DNA of 64,000 nt, taken from NCBI RefSeq assembly GCF_000331535.1, contig NZ_AMZN01000002.1, forward strand, positions 62,001 through 126,000, in the 5' to 3' direction. Under the pieces are notes generated by a model. That model made no database searches. It was given only the letters and a program-made list of their open reading frames with translations, and was not told where the DNA came from. This DNA is from Fulvivirga imtechensis AK7 (GTDB taxonomy: Bacteria > Bacteroidota > Bacteroidia > Cytophagales > Cyclobacteriaceae). The translations under genes and the position numbers were made by a program. This document shows, one piece after another, positions 49,773 to 59,443 of the stretch (positions are counted from its first letter, which is position 1; each line of letters begins with the position of its first letter).

Positions 49773-50759
49773 TTAGTCAAATGACTGATTTTCGTGGGTA
49801 GCCAGGTTTAAAAGTTGATGATAGTCTGTATCCGATACCCCTTGTATTAAAAAATTAATAGGGTCTATCTTTTTATTGTCTTTAATTACTTCATAGTGTA
49901 CATGTGGAGCCACCGAGCCTCCCGAGCTCCCTACAAGAGCTATGACATCTCCTCTTTTCACCCGGTCTCCTTTTTTTACTTTTATTTCGCCCAAATGGGC
50001 ATATTTAGTAACATAACCAAAGCCATGGTCGATTTCAATATAATTGCCATAGCCAGTCTGCAGATCACTATTGTCCTTTACAAATTTCACCTCACCGTTT
50101 CCCGTGGCATATACTTCTGTGCCTCTGGGAGCCGCGAAATCAATGCCGCTGTGCATCACCCGGCCTTTGTGAAATGGGTTTATTCTCATGCCAAATCCCG
50201 AAGCCAGTTTTGTATGCTCTTTGTTTTTAACCGGCTGTATGGATGGAAGTGATGACAGCATGCCCCCGTTCTCCCTTGCTATTTGCATCAACTGATCAAA
50301 AGATTGGTTTTGGATGCTTGCCTGTCTTTTTAGCTTGTCAATTTTTCTGAAGGTATTTATTACAAGTTTTTTATCATGAAGTCCTTTCTCCATGATCTCC
50401 TTGTATTCCTCTACGCCACCATGGCCCGCCTCTCTGACTGTAGCAGGCAGAGGTTCTGCCTCATAGATCTTTCGATAAATATTGTCATCTCTTTCTTTAA
50501 GGGCAGTGATGACATTATTGACCTCACTCATCTCGTCCTGAAGCTCCAGGTAATAATTCTGAAGCTCTTTGTTTTCCTTTTTCAGGCGAGCTTCTGTAGG
50601 GGAATCAAAATAGGTATTATATATAAAAACAATGGCAATGGACAGGATTAAAGCCACTGACAGCATGCCCAGTAAATTGAGCGTAATGTCCGAAAAAGTG
50701 ACCTTCGCCCTTTCATAGCGGCAGGTCTCGGTGTCATAGTAATATTTTATTCTGGCCAT
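49773..50759 (-). CDS. M23-family metallopeptidase, membrane-anchored (paralogue 2)
   Basis: A 328-residue protein with the same plan as its downstream neighbour: N-terminal K-Y-Y-Y-D-T-E-T-C-R-Y-E, TM helix (~27-48), coiled coil (~55-165), M23 domain with His203-x-x-x-Asp207 and His286-x-His288. The catalytic His/Asp fall at identical residue numbers to paralogue 1, so the coiled-coil length is conserved after duplication. Likely a peptidoglycan endopeptidase. It is divergent from alaS across a 164-bp gap that must hold both promoters (TATTTTTG at 50783-50790 is a possible -7 element on the plus strand). Confidence 0.92.
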   Translation of the reverse strand: MARIKYYYDTETCRYERAKVTFSDITLNLLGMLSVALILSIAIVFIYNTYFDSPTEARLKKENKELQNYYLELQDEMSEVNNVITALKERDDNIYRKIYEAEPLPATVREAGHGGVEEYKEIMEKGLHDKKLVINTFRKIDKLKRQASIQNQSFDQLMQIARENGGMLSSLPSIQPVKNKEHTKLASGFGMRINPFHKGRVMHSGIDFAAPRGTEVYATGNGEVKFVKDNSDLQTGYGNYIEIDHGFGYVTKYAHLGEIKVKKGDRVKRGDVIALVGSSGGSVAPHVHYEVIKDNKKIDPINFLIQGVSDTDYHQLLNLATHENQSFD

Positions 50760-50923
50760 TAATATTCTATGCTAAAAACTTCTATTTTTGTGCTTTCTCA
50801 ATCAAAAGACATTAAAAATATTGAGTTCGAAAGCAAGTTTAAAGCTTTAGTTTAACCGCAATATATTAAATTTCTTGAAAAAAAAGTGTTCGGACGCAAA
50901 ATTATCAAATTTTTTGACATTTC

Positions 50924-53545
50924 ATGAATTCCAGATTAATACGGAAAAAATTCCTAGATTTTTTTAAAGACAAGGGTCACCAGATAGTAGAATCAGCGCC
51001 AATGGTGAACAAGGATGATCCCACGCTGATGTTTACCAATGCTGGTATGAACCAGTTTAAAGATTACTTTCTTGGTAATAAAAAACCAGTTCATAATCGA
51101 GTAGCAGACACGCAAAAATGCCTCAGGGTATCTGGTAAACATAACGATCTCGAAGAAGTGGGTCTGGATACCTACCACCACACTATGTTCGAGATGCTGG
51201 GCAACTGGTCCTTTGGTGATTATTTTAAAAAGGAGGCCATTGCCTGGGCGTGGGAGTTACTAACAGAAGTATATGCGCTTCCCAAAGACCGGTTATATGT
51301 AACTGTTTTTGGTGGAGATAAAGGCGATAACCTTGATGTAGACCAGGAAGCATATGATTTTTGGAAAGTAATAGTTGATGAAGACAGGATCCTGTACGGG
51401 TCAAAGAAAGATAATTTTTGGGAGATGGGGGATACAGGTCCATGTGGACCGTGCTCCGAAATACATATTGATCTCAGGCCGGAGGAAGAGGTGAAGAAAA
51501 TACAGGGCAAAGAGCTGGTCAATAACGACCATCCTCAGGTGGTGGAAATATGGAACCTTGTTTTCATGGAGTTTAACAGACAGGCATCAGGTGAGCTGAA
51601 GTATCTTCCTGCTAAACATGTTGATACGGGAATGGGCTTCGAAAGGCTGTGCATGGCGATACAGAAGAAGTCTTCAAACTACGATACCGATGTATTTACA
51701 CCGCTGATCGAGCACGTAGCTGATAAGGCTAAAGTTACATATGGTCAAAATGAGCAGACAGATATTGCCATTCGCGTGATTTCTGATCATGTGAGAGCTA
51801 TCGCTTTTGCGGTGGCTGACGGGCAGTTACCTTCAAATACGGGGGCCGGATATGTGATCAGAAGAATATTAAGAAGAGCAGTTCGGTATGGCTTTACCTT
51901 CCTTGACTTCAAATCACCATTTATCTATGAATTGGTACCTATTCTGAGCAGTCAGTTTGGCGAAGTGTTCCCCGAGCTTAAGAGCCAACAGGATTTTATA
52001 GCTAAGGTAATAGAGCAGGAGGAGGCATCATTTTTACGCACGCTCGAAAACGGATTGAAAAAGCTGGACGGAGTAAAGGAGCAGATGAAAGGAAGTGGGG
52101 AGAAAGTGATAGAAGGCAAGCTGGCATTTGATCTCTATGACACCTATGGGTTCCCTTTGGACCTGACTTCGTTGATTGCGAGGGAGAATGGATTTACAGT
52201 GGATGTGGAGAGCTTCAATACCGAAATGCAAAAGCAAAAATCAAGATCGAAAGCGGATGCTGCAAAGGAAACGGGTGACTGGCACGTGGTTGGGGATCAG
52301 GACAATATCGAATTTGTAGGTTATGAAAAGCTGATATCCGAAGCTCAGGTGGTAAAATACCGTACCATAAAGCAGAAAGGTAAAGAGGTTTACCAGGTGG
52401 TATTGAATAAAACGCCGTTTTATGCGGAAAGCGGGGGTCAGGTGGGCGACCAGGGCTACCTTGAAGCTAATGGTGAGAAGGTGACTGTGCTGGACACCAA
52501 AAAGGAGAATGATCTTATTGTTCATTTTATAGATAAACTACCAGCTAACCTTGAAGCGCCCTTTAAGGCGGTAGTCAATGAGAAAAAACGTAAGCAGACG
52601 ATGAACAACCACTCTGCAACGCATTTGCTTCATGCAGCGCTGAGAAAGGTGCTGGGCGAACATGTAGAGCAAAAGGGTTCGCTCGTAAATGAAAAAGTGC
52701 TGCGGTTCGACTTCTCACATTTCCAGAAGATGTCAGAAGAAGAAATAGCCCGGGTGGGACAGATCGTCAATGAGAAGATCAGGGAAAACATCACTTTGGA
52801 CGAAAAGCGTAACATTCCTATCGAAGAGGCGAAAAAAATGGGCGCTATGGCATTGTTTGGTGAAAAATACGGTGATTTTGTTCGTGTGATCACTTTTGAT
52901 CCCGGGTACTCCGTGGAGCTTTGCGGGGGTACACACGTTTCTGCTACAGGCGCCATCGGTTTCTTTAAGATCGTTTCGGAAAGCTCAATAGCTGCCGGAG
53001 TGAGAAGGATAGAGGCTATTACAGGAGAGGCCGCAGAAAATTTCATCAACAGTCAGTTGCAGTTGATCGATGAGGTAAGAGAGATGCTGAAAAACCCCAA
53101 AGATCTGAAAACAGCGGTTGCTAGCCTGTTGGACCAGAAAAACAAGCTGGAGAAGGAGATTGAAGGCATACATGCCGGGCAGGCACAGAATTTAAAAAAG
53201 GAGCTGCTGGGCAAGGTAAAAGAGGCAAATGGAGCCCGTGTTATCATTGAAAAGATTAAGTTGCCCGCCGGGGATGCGTTAAAGACCCTTTCTTTTGAGC
53301 TAAGAAATGAAGTGGAAAACCTGTTTCTGGTGTTGGCGGCAGACATTGATGGCAAACCTCAGGTAGCCGTGGCGATAGCAGATGATCTGGTAAGATCAAA
53401 AGACCTGCATGCCGGAAATATTGTACGAGAGCTGGCCAAAGAAATACAGGGTGGTGGGGGAGGACAGCCGTTCTTTGCTACTGCCGGAGGAAAAGATATT
53501 AATGGGCTCGATAATGTTTTGGAGAAAGCCAAAACGATCATTTAA
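50924..53545 (+). CDS. alaS: Alanine-tRNA ligase
   Basis: A 873-residue class II aminoacyl-tRNA synthetase of normal length. Start M-N-S-R-L-I-R-K-K-F-L-D-F-F. The catalytic core (1-~450) has M-F-T-N-A-G-M-N-Q-F-K and G-D-T-G-P-C-G-P-C-S-E-I-H; the editing domain (~560-720) has the metal ligands N-N-H-S-A-T-H-L-L-H and C-G-G-T-H-V; the C-terminal domain ends with the G-G-G-G-G-Q-P-F-F motif that binds the tRNA elbow. Charges tRNA-Ala with alanine and hydrolyses mischarged Ser/Gly. gatB follows after 13 bp. Confidence 0.98.
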   Translation: MNSRLIRKKFLDFFKDKGHQIVESAPMVNKDDPTLMFTNAGMNQFKDYFLGNKKPVHNRVADTQKCLRVSGKHNDLEEVGLDTYHHTMFEMLGNWSFGDYFKKEAIAWAWELLTEVYALPKDRLYVTVFGGDKGDNLDVDQEAYDFWKVIVDEDRILYGSKKDNFWEMGDTGPCGPCSEIHIDLRPEEEVKKIQGKELVNNDHPQVVEIWNLVFMEFNRQASGELKYLPAKHVDTGMGFERLCMAIQKKSSNYDTDVFTPLIEHVADKAKVTYGQNEQTDIAIRVISDHVRAIAFAVADGQLPSNTGAGYVIRRILRRAVRYGFTFLDFKSPFIYELVPILSSQFGEVFPELKSQQDFIAKVIEQEEASFLRTLENGLKKLDGVKEQMKGSGEKVIEGKLAFDLYDTYGFPLDLTSLIARENGFTVDVESFNTEMQKQKSRSKADAAKETGDWHVVGDQDNIEFVGYEKLISEAQVVKYRTIKQKGKEVYQVVLNKTPFYAESGGQVGDQGYLEANGEKVTVLDTKKENDLIVHFIDKLPANLEAPFKAVVNEKKRKQTMNNHSATHLLHAALRKVLGEHVEQKGSLVNEKVLRFDFSHFQKMSEEEIARVGQIVNEKIRENITLDEKRNIPIEEAKKMGAMALFGEKYGDFVRVITFDPGYSVELCGGTHVSATGAIGFFKIVSESSIAAGVRRIEAITGEAAENFINSQLQLIDEVREMLKNPKDLKTAVASLLDQKNKLEKEIEGIHAGQAQNLKKELLGKVKEANGARVIIEKIKLPAGDALKTLSFELRNEVENLFLVLAADIDGKPQVAVAIADDLVRSKDLHAGNIVRELAKEIQGGGGGQPFFATAGGKDINGLDNVLEKAKTII

Positions 53546-53558
53546 TTTGAAGGCTGAA

Positions 53559-55016
53559 ATGGATAAAGCAACAAGGGAAAAGTATACTGCAGTTATCGGT
53601 CTTGAAGTGCATGCTCAGCTCCTGACTAATAGCAAGATCTATAACTCTGACTCTACAGCATACGGCAGCCTGCCCAATACTAATGTTAGTGTTATTACCC
53701 TGGGGCATCCTGGCACGCTACCAAAGCTGAACAAAAAAGTAGTGGAGTATGCCATTAAAATGGGGCTGGCCTGTAACTGTGATATCAGCAGGACGCAGAT
53801 ATTCGACAGGAAAAACTATTTCTATCCCGATCTTCCAAAGGGCTATCAGATCACGCAAGACAGAACGCCCATTTGCCGAAAAGGCTATGTTGCTGTATCT
53901 CCAAAGGACGGTGAGCAGCGGAATATCGGCCTGAATCGTATCCATATTGAGGAGGATGCCGGTAAGTCTATACACCTGCCCGAAGAAGCAGATACACTTG
54001 TTGATTTCAACCGGGCCGGGGTTCCGCTTATAGAGATTGTAACGGAGCCGGAGATCAGGACGTCCGATGAGGCATACGCTTTCCTGACGGAGGTGCGCAG
54101 GCTGGTACGATACCTTGAAATATGCGATGGCAATATGGAAGAAGGTTCGTTGCGCTGTGATGCGAATATTTCTGTAATGCTCAAAGACGCTAAGGAGTTT
54201 GGTAAGAAAGTGGAAGTGAAAAACATGAACTCCATTCGTAACGTACAGCGCGCTATTGACCATGAGATCGAGCGACAGATCATGGAGATCGAAAAGGGCA
54301 ATGTCATTTTTTCCGAGACCAGAACTTTCGATGCCAATACGGGAACTACTTCCGGCATGCGCACCAAAGAGGAGCTTAACGATTACAGGTACTTTCCCGA
54401 TCCTGACCTGAGCCCTTTACACGTGTCTGAGGAATGGTTAAAAGCTATCGAAGAGTCTATGCCCAGCCTGCCGCGAGAGCTTTTTGAAAAATATGTAAGG
54501 GAGTATGACCTGCCCGAATATGATGCGCAGGTGCTTACAGATACCAGGGAGATCGCACTTTATTTCGAAGGGCTTTGTTCTAAAACGACCAATTATAAAG
54601 CCGCATCGAACTGGATAATGGGACCAGTAAAATCTTACCTGAATGAGGCTTCCATGCATATCAATGACTTTCCCATGACCACAAGTATGCTGGCCGAACT
54701 GATAGAATTGGTGGATAGCAATAAAGTAAGCTATACAACTGCCTCGCAGCGCCTTTTTCATGAAATGCTGAGGCAGAGCGGAAACAGATCAGTCTTGAAG
54801 GTGGCAGAAGAGCTCAACCTGGTGCAGGATAGTGACTCTGATGCAATCGGTGCCCTGGCTGATGAGATATTGGCTGAATTTCCGGATAAAGTAGTTGCCT
54901 ATCAAAAAGGACATAAGGGTCTTTTGGGGATGTTTATGGGAGAGCTGATGAAAAGGAGCAATGGCAAAGCTGACCCTAAGGTGGCTAATGAACTATTAAG
55001 AAAAAAGTTAGGTTAA
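53559..55016 (+). CDS. gatB: Asp/Glu-tRNA amidotransferase subunit B
   Basis: A 485-residue GatB. Start ATG 53559 (M-D-K-A-T-R-E-K-Y-T-A-V-I-G-L-E-V-H-A-Q-L); the frame is open further upstream but that part overlaps the alaS end. Motifs include R-K-N-Y-F-Y-P-D-L-P-K-G-Y-Q-I-T-Q, E-D-A-G-K and D-F-N-R-A-G-V-P-L-I-E-I-V-T-E-P, with the helical YqeY-like C-terminal tail domain (~345-485). With GatA and GatC it amidates Glu-tRNA-Gln and/or Asp-tRNA-Asn. GatA and GatC are not in the window. Probably co-transcribed with alaS. Confidence 0.97.
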   Translation: MDKATREKYTAVIGLEVHAQLLTNSKIYNSDSTAYGSLPNTNVSVITLGHPGTLPKLNKKVVEYAIKMGLACNCDISRTQIFDRKNYFYPDLPKGYQITQDRTPICRKGYVAVSPKDGEQRNIGLNRIHIEEDAGKSIHLPEEADTLVDFNRAGVPLIEIVTEPEIRTSDEAYAFLTEVRRLVRYLEICDGNMEEGSLRCDANISVMLKDAKEFGKKVEVKNMNSIRNVQRAIDHEIERQIMEIEKGNVIFSETRTFDANTGTTSGMRTKEELNDYRYFPDPDLSPLHVSEEWLKAIEESMPSLPRELFEKYVREYDLPEYDAQVLTDTREIALYFEGLCSKTTNYKAASNWIMGPVKSYLNEASMHINDFPMTTSMLAELIELVDSNKVSYTTASQRLFHEMLRQSGNRSVLKVAEELNLVQDSDSDAIGALADEILAEFPDKVVAYQKGHKGLLGMFMGELMKRSNGKADPKVANELLRKKLG

Positions 55017-55034
55017 TCGCTAAAAAACATTGAA

Positions 55035-56177
55035 ATGAATTTTATTAAAGTTGTAGTTATATCTGTTCTTGGTTTCTGGGCTTGCTCATCAGACTCTGCA
55101 TCACAGGAGAAAAGTAAAAATACTATCACGCTTTCAGGTACTGTAGGTTACCCGCAAAAGAATGGGCTGATCCTGCTTGAAAGGTTTGAAGGTACCAATC
55201 CTGTACCATTTGATACCATCACACTAAATGAAAATTACACTTTCAGGGAGCAGGTATACATACCAGTTGCAGGGTATTACCGACTTAACTTTTACAATAA
55301 ACAGGCAGTGCCCCTCATTTTGGATAAAGATAATGTAGAGGTAAATGTAGATGGAAACGATCAGCGCGGCTTTTTCCAGGTAAATGGATCCCGTGATCAT
55401 GATTTTATCAATGATGTTCAGGAAATGGCGCAACAGTTTCAGTCTTCAGATGAAGTCAGGGACATTAACAGCAGGTTTATGACTGCCAATGAGGCAGGAG
55501 ATGAAGCCACTATGGATGCACTAAGGGCTGAGTATATGAGTATGGACGCTGAATTTAAAAATGAGATCAAATCCAGAATTGATTCGATCGGTGCATCTCT
55601 GGGCGTAGTAGAAGTGTTAAAAGGTGGCAGGTACCTGGACAAAGACAAAAATTATGAATTCTATCGTAATTATGCCGAATTACTAAAGAAGGAAATGCCT
55701 AACTCCACAGTTGCGCAGGATTTTGTGAAAGAGGTGGAGCAAATGGGTAAGCTTGCAATCGGACAGGTTGCCCCTGATATTGCGCTTCCGAGTCCTGATG
55801 GTGAAATTGTTAAACTATCCTCATTGCGTGGCAACTATGTATTGGTTGACTTCTGGGCTAAGTGGTGCAAACCCTGCCGCATGGAAAATCCTAATGTGGT
55901 AAGGATGTACAACAAGTATAACGACAAAGGGTTCGAAGTATATGGAGTGTCTCTTGACAGAAAGAAAGAAGATTGGCTTCAGGCTATTGAAGAAGATGGC
56001 CTACACTGGACCCAAGTTTCGGACTTGAAGTATTGGAACTCGGAAGCCGCCAGGCTCTACAATATCAATGCCATTCCATTTGCCCTGTTGCTTGATCCGG
56101 AAGGGGTCATCATAGGCAAGAATCTACGAGGCAAAGAACTGGAAAATAAACTGGAAGAGATCTTTGCAAATAAATAG
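55035..56177 (+). CDS. TlpA/ResA-like thioredoxin lipoprotein with DUF4369 domain
   Basis: A 380-residue lipoprotein (lipobox F-W-A-Cys17). An N-terminal DUF4369 beta domain (~28-115) and a helical linker (~120-235) are followed by a thioredoxin-like AhpC/TSA-Redoxin domain (~243-378) with active-site Cys278-Lys-Pro-Cys281 (W-A-K-W-C-K-P-C-R-M-E-N-P) and the cis-Pro loop I-N-A-I-P-F. It should be a periplasm-facing thiol-disulfide reductase. It begins 18 bp after gatB and may share its transcript. Confidence 0.93.
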   Translation: MNFIKVVVISVLGFWACSSDSASQEKSKNTITLSGTVGYPQKNGLILLERFEGTNPVPFDTITLNENYTFREQVYIPVAGYYRLNFYNKQAVPLILDKDNVEVNVDGNDQRGFFQVNGSRDHDFINDVQEMAQQFQSSDEVRDINSRFMTANEAGDEATMDALRAEYMSMDAEFKNEIKSRIDSIGASLGVVEVLKGGRYLDKDKNYEFYRNYAELLKKEMPNSTVAQDFVKEVEQMGKLAIGQVAPDIALPSPDGEIVKLSSLRGNYVLVDFWAKWCKPCRMENPNVVRMYNKYNDKGFEVYGVSLDRKKEDWLQAIEEDGLHWTQVSDLKYWNSEAARLYNINAIPFALLLDPEGVIIGKNLRGKELENKLEEIFANK

Positions 56178-56205
56178 GGGTCTTTTAAAAGCACTAGTTA
56201 GTTAA

Positions 56206-56357
56206 ACAGTGGCTCTGAGAAAACGTCAATGTCTGCGTTATGCTCGTCCCAAAAATGCTCATCCCGACAACGCTACGGGACTCGGCTTTTTGACACTTCA
56301 CAAGCCTTGACCTTAAAGTTTTCTTAAAGCCACTTAGAGTTTTCTTACAAACACTAA
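56206..56357. repeat. Dispersed palindromic element, copy C
   Basis: A 152-bp copy between convergent genes. Its left arm (CAGTGGCTCTGAGAAAACGT, 56207-56226) is partly degenerate relative to the right arm (TTTTCTTAAAGCCACTTAGA, from 56319). The core CAATGTCTGCGTTATGCTCG and the inner hairpin CCCG-ACAACGCTA-CGGG are intact. The rest of the gap (56178-56417) holds no gene. Confidence 0.85.
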
Positions 56358-56417
56358 GTGGTTCATGGCTCCCGGGTTGAAGTTTAAAAACCGGGCACTG
56401 CGAGCCCTTTCCGGTTC

Positions 56418-57734
56418 CTATTTCATTTTTATTCGGGCAATGTTGTCATTGAACCGGCCATTCTTCAGTTGCCAGATCTGGTATTCCCTGTCAGGGACAT
56501 CACCATTTTTATCAAAATCGAGGGAGCTGTTCACTCCATCATAATCTATATCCTTGCCAGCCTTGAGTAGTTTTCTCACTTCAGTCAGATCTTTGGCCTT
56601 AACCTTCTTTCCGGTATGGGATACAGCCCTTATATGTTCTGCTAAAGCCGTGGCATCAGTGGTATTGCCTTGTATCATCGCCAGCGCAAACAAATATACA
56701 ATGTCGTAGACATCTGCTGTTTCTTCGTACTCAGGTCTTTTGCCATACGTCTTCTCAAATTTTTCTTCAAACGAAGTTTCTTTCAGGCTCTTTACAGAAG
56801 TGCCATACATACCATCCAGCGCAGGGAGGCTGGCTTTCTCTAAGACATTATCTCCCCTCATGGCATCAGAACCAATAATGGCCGGCCTGTGATCTTTAAA
56901 TACCTGAGCGCTATCCAATTGATGTGATATGTCGATGATATCTATACTGTTGGAAACAAGGTACAAAACGTTAGGTTTGGATTCCAGAATTTCCGCTACC
57001 TTGGGGGAGACGTCATAATCTCGCAGGTTGACAAGCGGACTGTAGTATGCTTCTCCTACAATTTTACCTCCTGACTGCTCGAAATTCTTCTTAAACTCAT
57101 CAGCCAGTCCTTTGCCATACACATTATTGAGGTAGAAAATGGCAGCGGTTTTATGCCCAAGGTTTTGAGAGGAATAGATGGCAGCCGTTTTTCCTTGCAA
57201 GGCATCAGACGCGGCAGTGCGAAACGCCATATCGTTATCTTCCAGGGTAGTCACCTCAACGGAGGTGGCTGAAGGAGAAATAGCTACAACAGGGTTTTCG
57301 GCAATCACTTCATTCACTACTTTGATAAAACGACTGGAGCTGGTTGGGCCTATTAACCCGGCAACCTTGTACTTACTTGTCAGCTTTTGGGCCTTGTCAG
57401 CAGCAAAGCCTGATTCTGCAGCATCATCGGCAGGTATCAGGTGCAGTTGTTTCCCTAAGATATATCCGGAAGCATTGATCTCATTGACGGCAAGCTGGCC
57501 TCCCTGGATTAACTCGCTGGAAAAATCCTTAAATTTTGATATTGGTAGAATGAGCCCGAGGTTGATCGTCTTTCCAGATAACACCAGGGTGGAGTCGACA
57601 TTTATCGGGAGTGATGACTTTTCGAGGTCAACAGCCACCAGTTCATTAATATCAAGGTTTTGTAGTCCTTCATCCTGGGCGTTCACTCCAGTGGCGATGG
57701 AGTATGCAATTGTTAAGACAATTAGTTTTCTCAT
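56418..57734 (-). CDS. Substrate-binding protein of the branched-chain amino-acid receptor type (paralogue 1)
   Basis: A 438-residue exported protein with signal peptide (ending V-N-A-Q). A short conserved N-terminal segment (N-L-D-I-N-E-L-V-A-V-D-L) precedes a type 1 periplasmic-binding fold (~50-430): I-N-L-G-L-I-L-P-I-S, L-I-G-P-T-S-S-S-R-F, A-I-S-P-S-A-T-S and N-N-V-Y-G-K-G-L-A-D-E-F, as in Peripla_BP_6 proteins. No permease or ATPase gene is nearby, so whether it serves a transporter is open. A paralogue follows the same plan 100 bp upstream. Confidence 0.85.
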   Translation of the reverse strand: MRKLIVLTIAYSIATGVNAQDEGLQNLDINELVAVDLEKSSLPINVDSTLVLSGKTINLGLILPISKFKDFSSELIQGGQLAVNEINASGYILGKQLHLIPADDAAESGFAADKAQKLTSKYKVAGLIGPTSSSRFIKVVNEVIAENPVVAISPSATSVEVTTLEDNDMAFRTAASDALQGKTAAIYSSQNLGHKTAAIFYLNNVYGKGLADEFKKNFEQSGGKIVGEAYYSPLVNLRDYDVSPKVAEILESKPNVLYLVSNSIDIIDISHQLDSAQVFKDHRPAIIGSDAMRGDNVLEKASLPALDGMYGTSVKSLKETSFEEKFEKTYGKRPEYEETADVYDIVYLFALAMIQGNTTDATALAEHIRAVSHTGKKVKAKDLTEVRKLLKAGKDIDYDGVNSSLDFDKNGDVPDREYQIWQLKNGRFNDNIARIKMK

Positions 57735-57834
57735 AATTTTGCCTGGTAAAGTTTTAAAAATGAATAAATATCTTTAATTGAAAGATCTTTAAAACCATCA
57801 AGAGATCCATTAAGGGGGATTTCAACTATTTCGA

Positions 57835-59151
57835 TCATTTTATGTTTACATGGGCAACACCTCTCACAAATTCTCCATTTACGATCTGCCATATCTGGTA
57901 TTCTCTATCCGGAACATCTCCATGCAGATCAAAATTCAACGAACTATTTAACCCTTCATAGTCTATATCATCTCCTTTTTCAATCAGTTGGCGTATTTCA
58001 ACGATATCCTTGGCCGTCAATTTTTTGCCGGTACTTGATATGCTTCTTAGGTGCCGGGATAAAATTTTGGCATCAGTACTTTGAGCTTCCAGCATGGCCA
58101 GTGCAAATAAGTACACGATGTCGTATGCATCAGCCGTTTCCTCAGACTTGGGTTTTACTCCATACCTGGTGTGAAATTTTTGCTCGAAAGAGGTGCCCTG
58201 AATGCTTTTAAAAGACGTACAATACATGCCTTCTAAGGCCATAATATTGGCATTTTTCATTACCTGATCACTACGGACGGCATCTGAACCGATGATCACT
58301 GGCTTATAGCTTTCAAAGAGGTGAGCGCTTTCTATCTGGTGAGAGATATTAATGATGCCTACAAGTGTAGAGATGAGATACAGTACTTCAGGCTTTGATT
58401 CCAAAATTTTCGACAAACGGGGAGTGACGTCATAATCCTCCAGGTTGACCAATGGACTATAACGATCTTCACCTACAATTTTACCTCCGGAGTTTATAAA
58501 ATTACTTTTAAACTCCTGGGCCAAACCCCTTCCGTACACATCGTCTACATAGAAGATAGCAGCGGTTTTACGCCCGAGGTTATTAGCTGAAAAAATAGCA
58601 GCGGTCTTACCCTGAAGAGCATCAGAAGCAGCCGTGCGGAATGCCAGGTCGTTGTCGTTCAGTTCAGTGATCTCAATAGAAGTAGCAGTAGGAGAAATGG
58701 CCAGTACAGGGTTTTCAGGTAGCACATCATTGACTATTTTTATAAAACTACTGGAGGTAGTAGGGCCAATTATACCACTTACATTGTAATGCTTGATCAA
58801 TTGTTTCGCCTTATCAACTGCAATAGCTACTTCCGAAGCCTCATCAGCAGGGATTAAAAATAATTCCTTATCCATTATTTTCCCGGAAGCATTAATCTCA
58901 TCTACCGCTAATTGTGCCGCACGTATCATTTCTTCCGAAAACCCGCCAAGGGTAGACATAGGCAGGAGCATTCCCAGGTTTATAGTGCTGCCGGATAAAG
59001 CCTTCACTGAATCCACATCAATAGGCAGCGAAGATTTGTTCAGGTCAACAGCAACCAGTTCGTCTATATCGAGGTCTTGTACGCCATCATCCTGAGCTGA
59101 TAGGCTGAGCGTAATGCATGTGGTCGCTAAAAAGATAGTTAGTTCTTTCAT
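57835..59151 (-). CDS. Substrate-binding protein of the branched-chain amino-acid receptor type (paralogue 2)
   Basis: A 438-residue protein when started at ATG 59151, which opens a signal peptide (M-K-E-L-T-I-F to L-S-A-Q); an in-frame ATG at 59205 adds a charged, non-signal stretch. It has the same plan and length as paralogue 1: conserved D-L-D-I-D-E-L-V-A-V-D-L segment, ligand-loop L-I/L-G-P-T-x-S-S, D-D-V-Y-G-R-G-L-A, and the same ending with D-V-P-D-R-E-Y-Q-I-W-Q. Tandem duplication is evident. Ligand unknown. Confidence 0.85.
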   Translation of the reverse strand: MKELTIFLATTCITLSLSAQDDGVQDLDIDELVAVDLNKSSLPIDVDSVKALSGSTINLGMLLPMSTLGGFSEEMIRAAQLAVDEINASGKIMDKELFLIPADEASEVAIAVDKAKQLIKHYNVSGIIGPTTSSSFIKIVNDVLPENPVLAISPTATSIEITELNDNDLAFRTAASDALQGKTAAIFSANNLGRKTAAIFYVDDVYGRGLAQEFKSNFINSGGKIVGEDRYSPLVNLEDYDVTPRLSKILESKPEVLYLISTLVGIINISHQIESAHLFESYKPVIIGSDAVRSDQVMKNANIMALEGMYCTSFKSIQGTSFEQKFHTRYGVKPKSEETADAYDIVYLFALAMLEAQSTDAKILSRHLRSISSTGKKLTAKDIVEIRQLIEKGDDIDYEGLNSSLNFDLHGDVPDREYQIWQIVNGEFVRGVAHVNIK

Positions 59152-59443
59152 TATTTCTGATGTTTCTGACTTATTATCCCACTGACTGGATTCTACCGGT
59201 CTCAACTATGCAAAATCTTCTGCACCAGTATCTTGTGAATCATAAGCGGATCAATTATCAGTAAAAAAAATCCTGCACATCGAGGATAAAGAAGTAACTG
59301 ATCCCGGTAAATTTTAATAATATACGAAGTAAAATCGATTTTGTAAAGCAGTATACCTAAATATCAGTATGTTGATAAAATGTTTAGCACATCCAGCAAA
59401 CCGTGTAATGCACAGACTTTTTTCGTGGTAATGTAGTAGCCGC

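Noticed and set aside
53409-53558. Upstream extension of gatB
   Set aside because: It overlaps the end of alaS; the family start M-D-K-A at 53559 matches known GatB length.
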